64,000 nt of DNA from Eremophila alpestris peregrina (lineage: Eukaryota; Chordata; Aves; Passeriformes; Alaudidae), in the NCBI GenBank assembly GCA_009792885.1, contig WMCF01000018.1, positions 9,918,687-9,982,686 on the forward strand, in the 5' to 3' direction. Both the position numbers and the translations under genes were made by a program. Shown piece after piece: positions 47,451 through 59,800 of the stretch (within the stretch, counting starts at the first letter, position 1; every line of letters begins with the position of its first letter). The notes below the pieces were generated by a model. It worked only from the letters and a program-made list of their open reading frames with translations, searched no databases and had not been told where the DNA came from.

Positions 47451-50400
47451 GTTGGCTCTAAGCACTTTTTTTCCCTGTAACTAACAAGACAGAAGAGACT
47501 TGCGATGTTTCTAAGCTTGATTTTCATGCTGTGAATTTGCTTTCTTATTCTGCAGAGGTTTATAAGGAGGACATGGGAGGATGGGCCAGAACTGGTGGTG
47601 ACAAGCAGACCTAGGAACATGCCTGCTGCTGTGGCTGTGGTCTGACACATGCTCCCTCTGCCCTGACCAGAGCCACCATGTGATGGCCCCAGCTGACTCC
47701 TGATGCCTGCAGGGGGTCACGTTGATGCACACACGGGTGGGGAGCACAGGCACAGAGCCACTGGAGGCCATGTGAGGACACACGTGAGGATCAGAGCAGG
47801 AGCTGAGTGGCTTGTGGGGTCTGTCTGAGCCTGACATGCTGGTCTTGATGAAAAGGTGAAAGCAACCATTCATCCTGAGTTACTTTAACTTTAGATCACA
47901 TTAAAAATATATATTTAAAAAAAAACCCCAAGCCTGAAGGCACAAAACCTGAGCAACCTTCTCTTTGTTCCCTCAACCCTTCAGATGACAATGACATTTA
48001 AGGGATCAGCAGCAAAGGAAAACAGCCACTGCACTGCCATTTATTTCACAACCCTCTTCCCATCTTTCTGCCCCTTCAGTGTTCCTGGTCCATCCCAGTT
48101 GTTTTGGGATGCCCCTGAGCCCCATTCCATGGTTGGCAGTTGGGATGGGAACTGCTCTACCTCTTCAGCTATGGACCTTCCACTGCAGCCTGGGCACATC
48201 CCCAATAGTGCAGCAGCCTCCCCTCTGTAAAATCATAAGCTGTGTCCAGCATTAGCTAGGGTGTTTCTGGCTATTTCAGAAAGGGGCAATTTTATTCTCT
48301 TCACTCTGTTACTGTATTAGCTGTTAAGCCTTGGCTGTCTGATGGATCCTGACAGGCACAGGCATGGTGCAGGCAGAGCTGCAAAGCTCTGTGTTAATCC
48401 AGTGGGAAGGCTGCTGATCCAACCCCAGCCTCAGCCCTCCAAAGGGACATGAGTGAGGCTGACAGGTCCCCAGCACGCTGGAGCTGGGTGCCTTCAGGGC
48501 TGCTCTGCTTTGCAGGTCTGTGATGGGAGTCTGCCTTTCCCTGAGTGATGGGGAGGAGCAGGGCTGTGCTCTGGGCCTGGGGCTGGTTGGTCCCCTGCTG
48601 TATCCCAGTGTGGCACTGGATCTGCCTGCCATTCCACCAGCTCACACTCATCCACCTTGTCATTCATCTTCCACTTGGATCTTGGCTCCCTGTGGCTCTC
48701 TCCCAGTACCAGGGTGACTGGTAACAACTGGGCCTGTGTGAGGACATGTGCTGTTCCCATGAAGTGACACCCGGGGTAGAGCTGCATCAATTGAGATTTG
48801 CCCCAGCTGCACATGTGCTGTGTATGTGTTATGAGGGGATATGGAAATGCAAAAAAAAATTCCACCTTGTGAATTTAACAGCATTTTGGGTGATGTCTGC
48901 CTCAGCAGTGATACAGACAATTATGTCCTCTTGTAGACAGCCTGTTGTCTGGAGGGATCCTCCATGCAAATCATCACAGGAACAGTTACAGTCACACCAG
49001 CTCAGCTCTGGACTTCAGTGGCCATGTCCTGGGTGGCTCGTGGTGACATGGTCCATTAAAGCTGTAAAAATATTTAAGATCTTTAATGGGTTGCAAGGTA
49101 TTTCTATGTCAGAGAAGGCAGGGAAATGATTCATTCATTGAGTGGGATGCACAAATGTACAACTCGTGCATCAACTCTTGCGTGTTTCATTTTCTTTTAA
49201 TTAGATGCAGCTTATGAAAGATTTTAGGAGTCCTTCCAGGATTAGCCTTGCTCTTGCCTCATGAAAAATGTAATGGGCTCCTGAGCAAAATGCACTCTAT
49301 TAAAAGTTAATATTCAGTCATATGCAGTGCTCTCTGTTGTGACCTCCTGGACATTAATTTGTTAAAAAAAAAACCCCAAAGTGGTCCCAGAGAAAGACAA
49401 GCATTGAATTGTGATGAGCTTTAAAGGAAGCTTTTCATTAGTTTGAAACACATTCAGTGTCACAGTGCAGCATGAAGGATAAAGAAACAAAGGCTTTAAA
49501 ATATACAATAACTGGAGTCCCAGATGCTCCAAGTATTTGGAGGACAAAAGAAAAGAAAACAGAGAACAACCATCCACCCACATTCCCCTGGGAACAACAG
49601 CCTAAGCCCAGACACCCCCACATCTGGGTTTCTCAACACTCAATGCACACAGGGGAGGTGACTGTCCCTCTGATGTTGGGGTCAGAGCTGTGACATCCCA
49701 GATATTCTGCTCTGTGGCTCAGTGGTTCAGCTCCCCTCTGTGCAGGGCAGTTTTAGAGGCACCCACTGAGATCCCTGCCCATCCTCAGTGGAAGTGTGGG
49801 ACTGTGCATGTAGACCAGGCTGACTCTGTGCAAGCCCACTTCAGCTACACAATTCAAACTCTATATTTCTTTATATGCTCGAGTAGATTAATATTTACTG
49901 CTTAAATTGTGGAAGTATACTTAGCATCCCAGTCCTGGCCTGAGCCAAGCCTTGTGCTAGGAGTTATAAGTACAAAAAACACGGTCTGGTTAATCTGTGC
50001 TGTTGTGTGGAACCCTGTTTGTAACCAGTGGGTGTTTAGCTACCTATAGCACATTTTACACAAGTCTCTAATATGCCTACAGAGTAAACACTCATCATTT
50101 ATTGACATCCATTTATGAGCACACTCTCAATGCAAAGAGCTGCTCCCATGTGAAGGCTATTTAAAAAACTCCTCTGTGTGCACAAGCCTAATCTCACTAA
50201 AAACTGGCAGCAGGGGAACTGGATTCCATCTATTTTTTGCTTATTTGAAACCTAAGTAGGGTGGCCATGGGCCTAATCCAAACACTGATGCTGCAGGAAC
50301 ATGCATTGCGTTGGCAGGAGGGGAACGTGGCTCTCGTTCCCTTCCTTTTCCCTCCCCCTCCTTGCTAAATCTGCACTTGTTTAAAGGACAGAATGTACAG

Positions 50401-51454
50401 ATCCCATATGCTTGCTAGTGGCTCGTTGGTGGGATTTTTTCCCTAAAAAAAAAAAAAAAAATTTATTGACATTGCTGTAGTATGAAGTGGTATGATTTGT
50501 GAGTTTAGAGTGTATAAAATATAAATGACAAAAGTGCCAGCTCGATGGGAAGTGGATGTGAGGCTGTGCAGCAGAGGTTTGAGCTGCACATCATTAAACT
50601 GCATGGCTGAATGAGCTCTGCTACGTGAACCAAGGAGGCAAGCAATGGATTAAGGAAATTGGAAACTATTCCACAAAACGCCGAAGACAAAACAAAGATT
50701 CACAATGAACAAAAGGGACAAGTTATTAATTACAAGAGAGAGAACTAAATGAAATCAGCTCCATCTGGAAAACCAGGAAAACCCTAATAATCAGCATTAC
50801 TGTGCTTGGCTAAGCTGCTGCAGTGTAATATTCAGAATAACTTTGAATTACATCTGGCCCCAAAGCAAATAGCTCCTGCCAGAATGCCTGCACACACAAG
50901 TGTCCCTTCTTTGTAGCTGGATAATGTGCAAATTTGATGGAATATCTCTTTCAAATGAATCCTTGGAAGATATCTGAGGGGCTGCAGTGCTTTTGCTTTG
51001 CTATACTACTTGGTACATGTGGATGTAGTGGAGGTAAGAGGGAACTGCCTGTTCATCCACTGCTGGCATGTGTGCTGTTGTCATGTTCAAATGAATCTCT
51101 CCTCACTGCTTACAGAGGCAAAAGGGCTGCACAGCCCCCTCCCTTCTCTGGAGAATCAAAGAGGTGTTGTCCTGCCATTGAGGCTGCCCCATACTCACAC
51201 CTTCCTGTGCTTTTTTCTCTTCTCCTCCAGAGACACCTCTCTGGACCTGGCAGAAATGAATTCACTCCTTGGTGTCTGCTAGAGCTGTTTTATCACTTCT
51301 TTAAGTAGAAAGTCTGGCTTAACAGTGACCTGTTGGAGTAAGTGCAGAAAGGAAATGAAGAGCTTCAAAAGGTCTCTCCAAAGTCTGGCACCAGGAGGAG
51401 AGCCCTGGTCATTGTTAAAGCCTAAGCAAAGGTAAAAATGTAGAGAGAACACAG
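47451..51454. other. Intergenic region downstream of CRYGN, first part
   Basis: These 4.0 kb carry no gene I can support. The open frames are short and lack family resemblance. A 17-A run lies at 50,445-50,461. The AT-rich stretch near 50,000-50,220 has low repeat character and could be conserved non-coding sequence, which cannot be judged from one species. Confidence 0.75.
50445..50461. repeat. 17-base A run
   Basis: An uninterrupted run of 17 A. The sequence upstream is not a recognised retroelement. Confidence 0.9.
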
Positions 51455-51633
51455 TGACTGGGCTCTGGAAGGGGTTGCCCAGAGAGGTTGTGGAGCCTCT
51501 TTCACTGGAGATATTCAGAAGCTCTTTGGAGCCCTGAGTAATGTGCTCCAGAGGACCCTGCTTGAGCAGGAAGGTTGGACCAGATGACCTCCAGTGATCC
51601 CTTCCAACCTCACCCATTCTGTGATTCTATGAT
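51455..51633 (+). mobile_element. CR1 LINE 3' end with terminal octamer repeats, plus orientation
   Basis: GGAAGGGGTTGCCCAGAGAG, then TGTGGAGCCTCTTTC, TGGACCAGATGACCTCCAG, TCCCTTCCAACCT and the closing ATTCTGTGATTCTATGAT form the diagnostic CR1 3' end, including the tandem octamer typical of the family. It is 5'-truncated and better preserved than the other two copies, suggesting a younger insertion. The 150 bases before 51,455 may also belong to it but I cannot match them. Confidence 0.93.
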
Positions 51634-52878
51634 ACTCAGGACCATTGATAGATATTCTGGCTCCCATGCTTCATCTAGTTTGGTTTTCATTTTCCTTTCT
51701 TTACACATTTTCTTCAATGTTGTATTGAAGCCAAAGGAAAATTTTGGCCTTGAAATTTTTACTATGCATGAACTCAAACTCTTGTCCAGGAGTAAATCTG
51801 ATCTAGTTAACAAGTCCTGAACCAGATAATATCTGCATAATGTGGTCAGCATCATCAACATTGCAACTGGTGATTTATTTGGGGTTTTAATTTTAAATAA
51901 TCTGGTTTATTGGAGAGGTTAAACTCAGTTAAATGAGCCTTCAGTGGTTGAGGCTCATGTAGCCTGGTGTCCTTTTTTTCTTCCAAGAGTCACCCTTCAG
52001 TCAGCAGAAGAGGTGCAATAGCATCCCACACAATTCAAGCTGTTCCCATATTTACTGGTGGCTGTGACAGAAACCAAACACACATGGAAAAGAGTGGAAA
52101 AGGACAGAAATAAAATGCACATTAATTTTCCATGGAGCAATGGGAGCACTGAAAAAAGAGCAAATGGGTGTACCAGGTTTTCCATGGACAGCTGACCATC
52201 TTTACATGATTCAGAAGGAGACAGTTTGTAATCACGTCAAGCTGTCCTGGTTTAAGCATGGGAACATATGGAGGAATGTACCAGTGTGTTCAGTCAAATT
52301 GTCCGTGAAGTACACATGAAATCACACAGAAATTGTTAATGTAAATTCCTTCTTTGAATGTGATGATCTCTAGAGGATTGCAGCAAATCCACATGTCCTG
52401 TAGGCATTCACACCTGCACTCACACAGTCCAAAAAGCACTGACTGCTGCCTCAGTCAGAATGGTTTCATGTGCTCCTGCTAGGGAGTTTGGGATGGTGAA
52501 GGATCAGTCCCTGCTATTCCATGGGAAAAAAAGTGCAATTTAAAAAATATTTGGTTAACTCATTGCAGCAGTTCTGGTATGCTGCCACTCAGTTTGTTTG
52601 GCCTGATACAAACTGAGCTCTTCTCTCATGTAAGGATTTCTTGGTGGCCACCAGAGCTGCTCATCATCTGTGATGGGGTGAGCGAGCAGTGCAGCTCCTT
52701 CCCTGCAAGACACCACAGGAGGCAGGGCTCATGCTCAGCACAGGTTTCGTCATGTTTTGGGAGAGGTGCTTTTAGGCTTTGACGTTGCTGCCCTGTGATT
52801 GTGGTGGTGAGGAGGTGGGTGAATGATCCTGACTCACAGATGGGCAAAACTCTGTGGTTTCAGCTGACCTTACCCTTG

Positions 52879-52880
<2 letters not shown>
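51634..52880. other. Intergenic stretch between CR1 end and poly(T) tract
   Basis: These 1.2 kb contain no supported gene or RNA. At 52,244 a short TGTCCTGGTTTAAGC resembles the start of avian LTRs but the similarity does not continue. Confidence 0.75.

Positions 52881-52914
<34 letters not shown>
52881..52914. repeat. 34-base T run
   Basis: This uninterrupted run of 34 T is the longest homopolymer in the window. Read on the minus strand it is a poly(A) tail abutting the block to its right, which may be a retroposed sequence. Confidence 0.95.
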
Positions 52915-52918
<4 letters not shown>

Positions 52919-53480
52919 CAACAGCTTAGAGAGAAACAGCAACAGGCTGTTCATGGGACAGACCTCTCCCTTGCACGCTTTGCTGAAGGTGGTCTGATGC
53001 AGTCTTGCACGTGGCCAGAGTGGAGTGAGCCCCATGCAGATGTACCAAGTCTCTCTGAGGGTGCCTGAACCTCACAGAAATGGCTTAAAAATAATTTGCG
53101 AGACGGATCCTTGGGTATGTTTTGTAAAGCAAAAAGTTTAATAAACTTATAAAATAATAAACAATAAAAGAACAAAATAGAACCCAAGCACAGGTACATG
53201 GAAACATTGCACCTTGCTGTGACATCCCAAGAAGCACCAAGAATCTCTGTGTTCTCCCTTGAATACAGAATGGTTTAGGTGGGTTTTTTGGCAAACTGTC
53301 TAATAGAGAATGGCTGCATTTCTGAAGGACAGGTAAAGAGACCCATCCATGCCTCTGTCCTGGCATTGAGCCAATGAGAGCAAAGACACTTCTGGGGCTT
53401 CTCCTTTCAAGTTTTATGGTAAAACTGAAACCCTTTTTCCTTTTATGGAAAATACCTGTTTCGTTTAAAGCTGCATCACT
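52915..53480 (-). mobile_element. Possible LTR or retroposed remnant beside poly(T)
   Basis: GAGACGGATCCTTGGGTATG followed by GCAAAAAGTTTAATAAACTT and AATAAACAATAAAAG has the composition and order of some avian LTRs read in reverse, and the 34-T run on its left would be a minus-strand poly(A). I could not find flanking target-site duplications, and no coding remnant is recognised. The boundaries are guesses; ordinary AT-rich intergenic DNA is the alternative. Confidence 0.3.
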
Positions 53481-53838
53481 ACAGTGGCCACCACTAAAAC
53501 CAGTCCCTTACTTGCACATGAACCAGTGCTGCAGGAGCCATGAGGTACCAGCACACAACTGAGCCCTCTCTGACCCAGAAACACTGTGAGCTTCCTTCAG
53601 TTCTGCAGGGCAGGCTGTACACAAATCCTGCTCTTAAATCAAGTTTTCAGGAAGACAAAGCACAGTGTGGGCCACTGCACACACAGAGCTGACCTGCTAA
53701 ACTGTGAGTGCAACAGCTGCTCCAGCAATGTCAGTGGGAATCAAAACTGCTGAGATTTGCAGAACTTTATATGGTTGTCTTTGGTTTTCTTGGCTGGTAA
53801 TGCAAGAAGAAAACAATAACATTTGAGTCATATGAACC

Positions 53839-53892
53839 AATAATAATAGTAGTAGTAATAATAATAATAGTAATATAATAATAATAATAATA
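53839..53892. repeat. AAT/AGT trinucleotide microsatellite
   Basis: About 54 bases of AAT units, with an AGT interruption block near the left end and one broken unit. A second, looser AAT-rich patch lies near 54,608-54,650. Confidence 0.93.
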
Positions 53893-56800
53893 GGATTTCA
53901 AAGGTTTTATTTTGTGTGAGTCCTGCTATTATTGACTTGCCCTTCGAAATGATTCTTCTGAAAATAATAGAGCCTTTTTTTTTACTGAGGGTTGGGCCAG
54001 ATTCATTTGTCATCTCCCTTCTAAAAAGAGAGGAAAAAACCCAGGCAAACACCATTTTGAATTCTGGAATTTATCATTTGTGTTCAGGTCTCTCTGTAGA
54101 GTTGACAATCAGCATTTCAAAGGTTTCAGACTTCTCTTCCTAAAACTTATTAATAAATGATATTTAATAGTCAATTCCCTTGACAATTAAACATTGAACT
54201 TCCCATCAGAACCAGGGGCTCCCAGGACACTGGAAATGCTTCTGTTTATACTGAATGATTCTTTTTTTCAGCTGCATTCAGACAATACAGGTTTGGAAAC
54301 ACACAAAAAAAATTCTGGTAGGAATCCAAAATCTCTACAACAACCCCCCCCAGGCCTGGGATTTGTCTAATAGTTTGCTATTAAAGGGTTCTTTGGCTGG
54401 AAAGAAGTACCAGACAGAGTTTCCCTTGTTCTAGTTCTTTGTTTATTTTTTTTCCTTTTTCTTTTTCTTTTAATTTGGTATTTGACTCCTCAGCATGAAC
54501 TTGCTGTCAAGATGATGGAAACTCCAGGGGAGGACAGAGATTATCAAGGCTTGCACTGATTTATTGCAGGAGTTGTTCCTTCCCCAACACCTCCCAAGCA
54601 AGACAGAATAACAATAGTATGAATAATAGCAACACCACCAATAATAAAAACATTCAAATCAGTGATTTTTCTATTTAGGTTCAAATCACCTCTTGAAAGA
54701 CACAGCAGAGCTTGTGTGGAAAAGACCCAAAGTGGTGCCAGGAGTTGTCAGTCCCAGTCCTTTGCTGTTCTTGCCTGGGTGCAGCAGTGAGGGGAGGCTC
54801 TGATTTCCCAGCAGCTCAGGGTGATTACCCAGCACTGAAGCAGTCTGTGCAATTAGTGTGAATGAGGGCAGGCCCAGAGCTGAGCTTGGCTCCTGCACAC
54901 TGTCCCAGAGGGACACGGGCTGCTTTAGGAGCCTGGTGCAGAACTGGCTCATCAAGCAAGCCAGAGAGTTCAATCACATTCATTTAGCATGACTGCACCA
55001 ATTTACTGCAGCTGAATAGCTGGCCCACAGCATGCACATGTTCCTAGATGGTTAAAAGTCACTCTTCACATTTCCCTTCCTGTTCGAGTGCTCCAAGGCT
55101 GCATATTTCAGTAGTGCCTCTGGAAAGTAGCTATTGTTTTTATCTTTTCAGTGGTTTAGTTGTGAAATTCGTGCTTGGAGAAGGGGTGGAGGAAAGTCCC
55201 AGAACAGCCAACCAAGGTAAATAGCATTTCCTCTGTCCTAATTATTTTCTTCTGCCACTTCTGTGCCTTTGCAACTCCCTGAGAATCCATCTCCATGCTT
55301 AAAACATCAGATATTTGCTGACACCCTTGTAGAGTGCAGATTAGATGAAAACAGCATGTCAGATTTAAGGCTGGAAGTGAATCAAGGCCATTTGTTTAAT
55401 CAGCTTCTCTTTTCCTTCACCAACACAAAAATCAGAGTAGAAAGCACCTTCCTCATTAACAAAGAGTAATGGACACCAGAGCAAATTTAGAGTGGAGAGA
55501 GGGAAAGCATATTCCCTGAGTTAATAACCTTAGCTAATGCAACTGATTTGAGTTAATTGAAGTCAGTTGTAGAACTGGGCTCTGAATCTTTCCCTCATTG
55601 CATGGCTCAGCCTAACAGGGAACCCAAGGGTTAACAGCACAACTGCTGGTCCCCTTTGTATATATCTGTGTGACCATTACTTATTACCATAAGTGATGCA
55701 TATTTTGAGCAATTGCATCCAAAATGAACAGATCTGTGAGAGGAGATGGATCACTCTGAGAGCAGAACAGGAAGAGCCCTCAGCTGCCTTCCAAGAGCAG
55801 GGGGTGGTTATTTCCTAGGTCCTAGTGCCTTTCCCAGCATATCCCAAGGCCTGAACACTTAATCAGCATGATTATCATCACACAATGCTGCCAGAGAGTC
55901 TGATTTGCACAGTTACTTCTTTGCTAAATGAGTAACCCAAACCCCGTGATGCTGGAGCCTCTGTCATAACTCTTCTGCATTTTGGACAGCTTTTCTGCCT
56001 GCTTGGGGTTTGGTGCTTGTGTAAAGAGGTGTCATAAGAAAAGTTACTCACAGGAGAGAGTGTAAGATAAAGCAGGCAGCTCAGCCTGATTGGACCAAGG
56101 CCTCATCCTCCTGGGGCTGAAGCCTGGCCATGGTGTGAGCAGATGCAGCAGCTCCTATTGCTGTTTCAGGGGAACTGATCTCCTTAGAACAGGAGAGGGG
56201 TTTCATTCTGGGTGAGCAGATGTTTTGTTTGAAGTGGTGTAAGCAGCAGGGAATGGTGCTGGGTCTGTGTATTTCCTTTGTGCTTGGATCTCAGTGGGTG
56301 CATCGCTGCTGCCTTGCAACACTTCCTTTGTTGGCATGGTCAAGGGCAAATTCTGTGTCAGTCCACCCTGCCCCAGACCCCCAGAAGGTCCCTGCTGGTG
56401 TGACAACAGTCCAGGCTGAGATTCATGGGGTATCTCAGAAGCAGCTTCCCAAAGCACCCCTCCAGGCACAGTGGACAACCAACAGCCTGTGAGTGACTTG
56501 GCTGAGCCTCCTGGCCTTGGTTTTCCTAGCACAGGCTCTCTCTGTCCCCCTTTGGAGGTGGAATGGGGGATCCCAGCTCTCTTTCTCCTCCAGAGCCAGG
56601 GCTGAGCCCCAGGGCACTCTGGTGCTTTTTGCTCACCCTTTCCCAGAGCTCCACCTCTGCTGCAAGGGATTCACAAGCCATGTGTAGGTGCCTGTGACTT
56701 TTCTCTGTGCCAATTTATTCTTGAATGCCACCAGAATAGAGCACCAAGCCTTCTAAGGAGCCCAGGGGCCTCTCTCTCTCTCTCTCCCTTTACAGCCTTA

Positions 56801-59800
56801 GTTCTTGGCTTCTTCTCTGAGTCACAAAATGTCCCTTTCCCTGCAGACAACTCACAGCTCTTTCTCCCATTTCTTCTCCATTTCTCTCTCTCTCTTTCTC
56901 TTAAATAGTTGGCAGGAGGCCCTTTCTTTCTTAACTTCCAGTCATTTTTGCCAGGTGACCCTGTGAGTAATCATCCCCAACAAATAAGTGAGGGCTCAGT
57001 TAAACGACCACTTCTGGCAGGAAGAATATTCCTCTCTTGCACCCCCTCATTATTCTCTCCAGTGGGTCTCTCAGGCAAACAACACAGAATCCGGATCACC
57101 CGCATCCCCAGACCAGACACAGCCCTGTGGCACACGCACGTGGTTCTTATTTCCCCCCCAGAGAATGGCTCTGGGAAGAAGTTAACCTCTTGAGGCCAGG
57201 AAAAAGGCAGCAGAAGGCTTAATAGCTTCAGTGATTCACACAGAGTATTCCATAAAGTGGCACTGCAATTGCCTTTATTTTCCAAAGTCACGCACAACCA
57301 GGATTATTATTTTTTTCTTGGTCAAGTTTAACCCAACAGGCATTTTAAATGCCACAGTTTATATCCTCGATGAATTTCACTTGTGAGTGTTGTTGCTAAG
57401 ACAGACCATATTGTGGCATCAATGTTTAATCAGGCTGTTCCCTCAAACTCATCAGGGAGTTCTGCCTAGAGATCTGGTGGTATAAATCATGAAGTTTTGC
57501 TGTTAGCAATTTTTATTACTCACTTTATGCCTCTTTGTGAAAAGGAAGGGAAGATAAAAGGAGAGGGAGAGAGTTTAACTGAAAAATTTAATATTACAAC
57601 CTTTCTGAGGAAATCTGTCTACTCTACATCCGTGAAAGTGCAGCATCTGCCCTCCCCTTGGAATTCAGTTTGTTTTTCCTCCCAGTGCTTAGATGCTTGA
57701 GTTTGGTACTCCTGACACTTGCTCAGCAAGGAGCTGGATGCTTGAGCCCAAAGTCTGGTGCTGGGCCATGTGTGGGTTGGGGTATCAGCAGATTGCTCAT
57801 TCACCATCATCTTTCTGACCAGGTCATGCCAGTATCTGCTCCATTTTCCAGGACAAAGAATGCTCCCTGAATCTCCAAACGCCACCTAACTCTTTGTTCT
57901 GGAGGTGGTTCAAGTCTGCACAGGGTGTATCAGTGCATTGTTTTCGTGGGCAGCTGGAAAACCTCAGGAATGAATGGAAACAGATGGTTACAGACCAGCT
58001 CAATTGCAATCTCGCCTCTCAGCAGGAGAGGACTCTAGTTAGGGTGCCTTTCCAAAACAAGAGTGGGATGAACACTTCTGGGAACTCAGGGGAGAGATGA
58101 AAAGGAGAGCAGACATAGAGAAAGATTTGTTCACCAAGAGTCCTTCCTCAATACAATATCATTCACTATCTGTGCTTTGCACTTGGATTGTGCCATTGAT
58201 TTCCACAGGATTTTTCCAAGTACTGGCACTGTTGGCCCAGTGATGCTGTCCCAGTTCTATTCATCCCAAGAGGAGCACAAGAGACAGACTGCACCCACTG
58301 GTGAGCCCAAACTCACACAAGCTGAGGTGGAGGTTGTTACAGCACAGTTTCCCTGAGCCAACCTATGTTAGATCAGGCAGAAGTAAAATCTAGTCCTAAG
58401 GGTATCTGAGAAGGCAAAGCCATCTCTTGTGAAGTGAGAAATGCACAAAAGAGCATGAAGTGCCAAAAAAGAATAGGTGCATAATAAGAATATTTTCTCT
58501 ATGAATCCAACTTGAGATATTACAGCTGAGCAGTTCAAGCTTTGGAGGTGCTTGTAAACCTCATGGTGGGCTGAATGCTCATCCTGGTGTCCTTCTCTTT
58601 ACCAAGGACCACTCTCATGTTTGGTGGAGAAAATGAAGAACAGCACAGGCTCTAAACATGCTCTGGCAGAGGCACATTGCAGGGCAGAAGCCTTGACATC
58701 CCTTGGAATGGTACTATTTACTCCCACCACCAACTACACCCATCTAAGACCTTCCCTGCCTTTCTCAGACTCCTGGAAGAGGGAAGAGCTGTGCACTTCT
58801 TGTGGCAGCTGTGTCAGAAGCAGGGGCAATCTGGCCCTGAAAGCCTCATACAAAGCTCAATCAAGGCTGCAGAAGATTATTCTGTGGTCAGTGGGTTTGG
58901 TATCAGTTGTTCCTAAAACTTTCTTAGCAACAACGAGGTGTAAGAGATCCTGATTGCTCCCCCCTCACCCAAGGTTTGGCTCTGATAATAGCGAGGCAGA
59001 CAAACAACTGAGAAATCTTCCAGAGGCCAGATGTGAATGCAATTGTTAAAATACTGCCTGGGTCACTGGCTGCAGCTTCAGCATTTTTGGAAATTTGTTT
59101 TTGTACCAATGTCAAAGGCACTGGGGCTCTCTGCTTGCATCAGTACAAATCTGGATCAATGCAGTTAAAGCCAGCAGAGTTGTATGCGTGCAAAAGCAGT
59201 TAAAATGGGCTCAGAATCAAATTCAGAAAGTTACTCTTGTGTCACTTAGTAAGATATATTTCTTTTGGCTTCAATTTAGATTTGGTCCTTAAGGAGACTG
59301 TCATAAGAGATATATGGTCTGGGCAAGAGGCCAACTTACCGTCTGGAAGAAACAGCAGGGCTCCCATCGAAGGAGGGAACGGGGTAAAATGAGCTTTTGA
59401 CTATTATTTTGCAATTTTGTAAATATTTGTGATTTTGAATGATTCCGTCAAGTTCCCACTATGCCATGACATGATGGAAGGGCCTTGTCATCTATAGATG
59501 TGTGGGGAGAAACCTATTTACAGTGATCTCTGAAACAGCTGCCTTGAGATCTTACACTTCCTGGCATGTCACAGCTTAAAAATTTCTAGGAAATTGCAGC
59601 TGCTTTCTTAGCCAGGGAGATAAGATGCCTTTGCAGCAGTGCTTTTAAGCCATTGCTTCATCACAGCAGAGAGTTAATGCAATCCCCTCTCTGCCTCCTC
59701 CAAGTTCACAGCTAAATTCCCATTGCTACCAGGGCCTGACACTGGAGTCAGCTACTAAGAGCCCATTTGTGCAACATTACTGTCACCTAACCATTCATTA

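Noticed and set aside
52244..52262. LTR-start-like TGTCCTGGTTTAAGC
   Set aside because: The similarity stops after about 15 bases, with no LTR body downstream.
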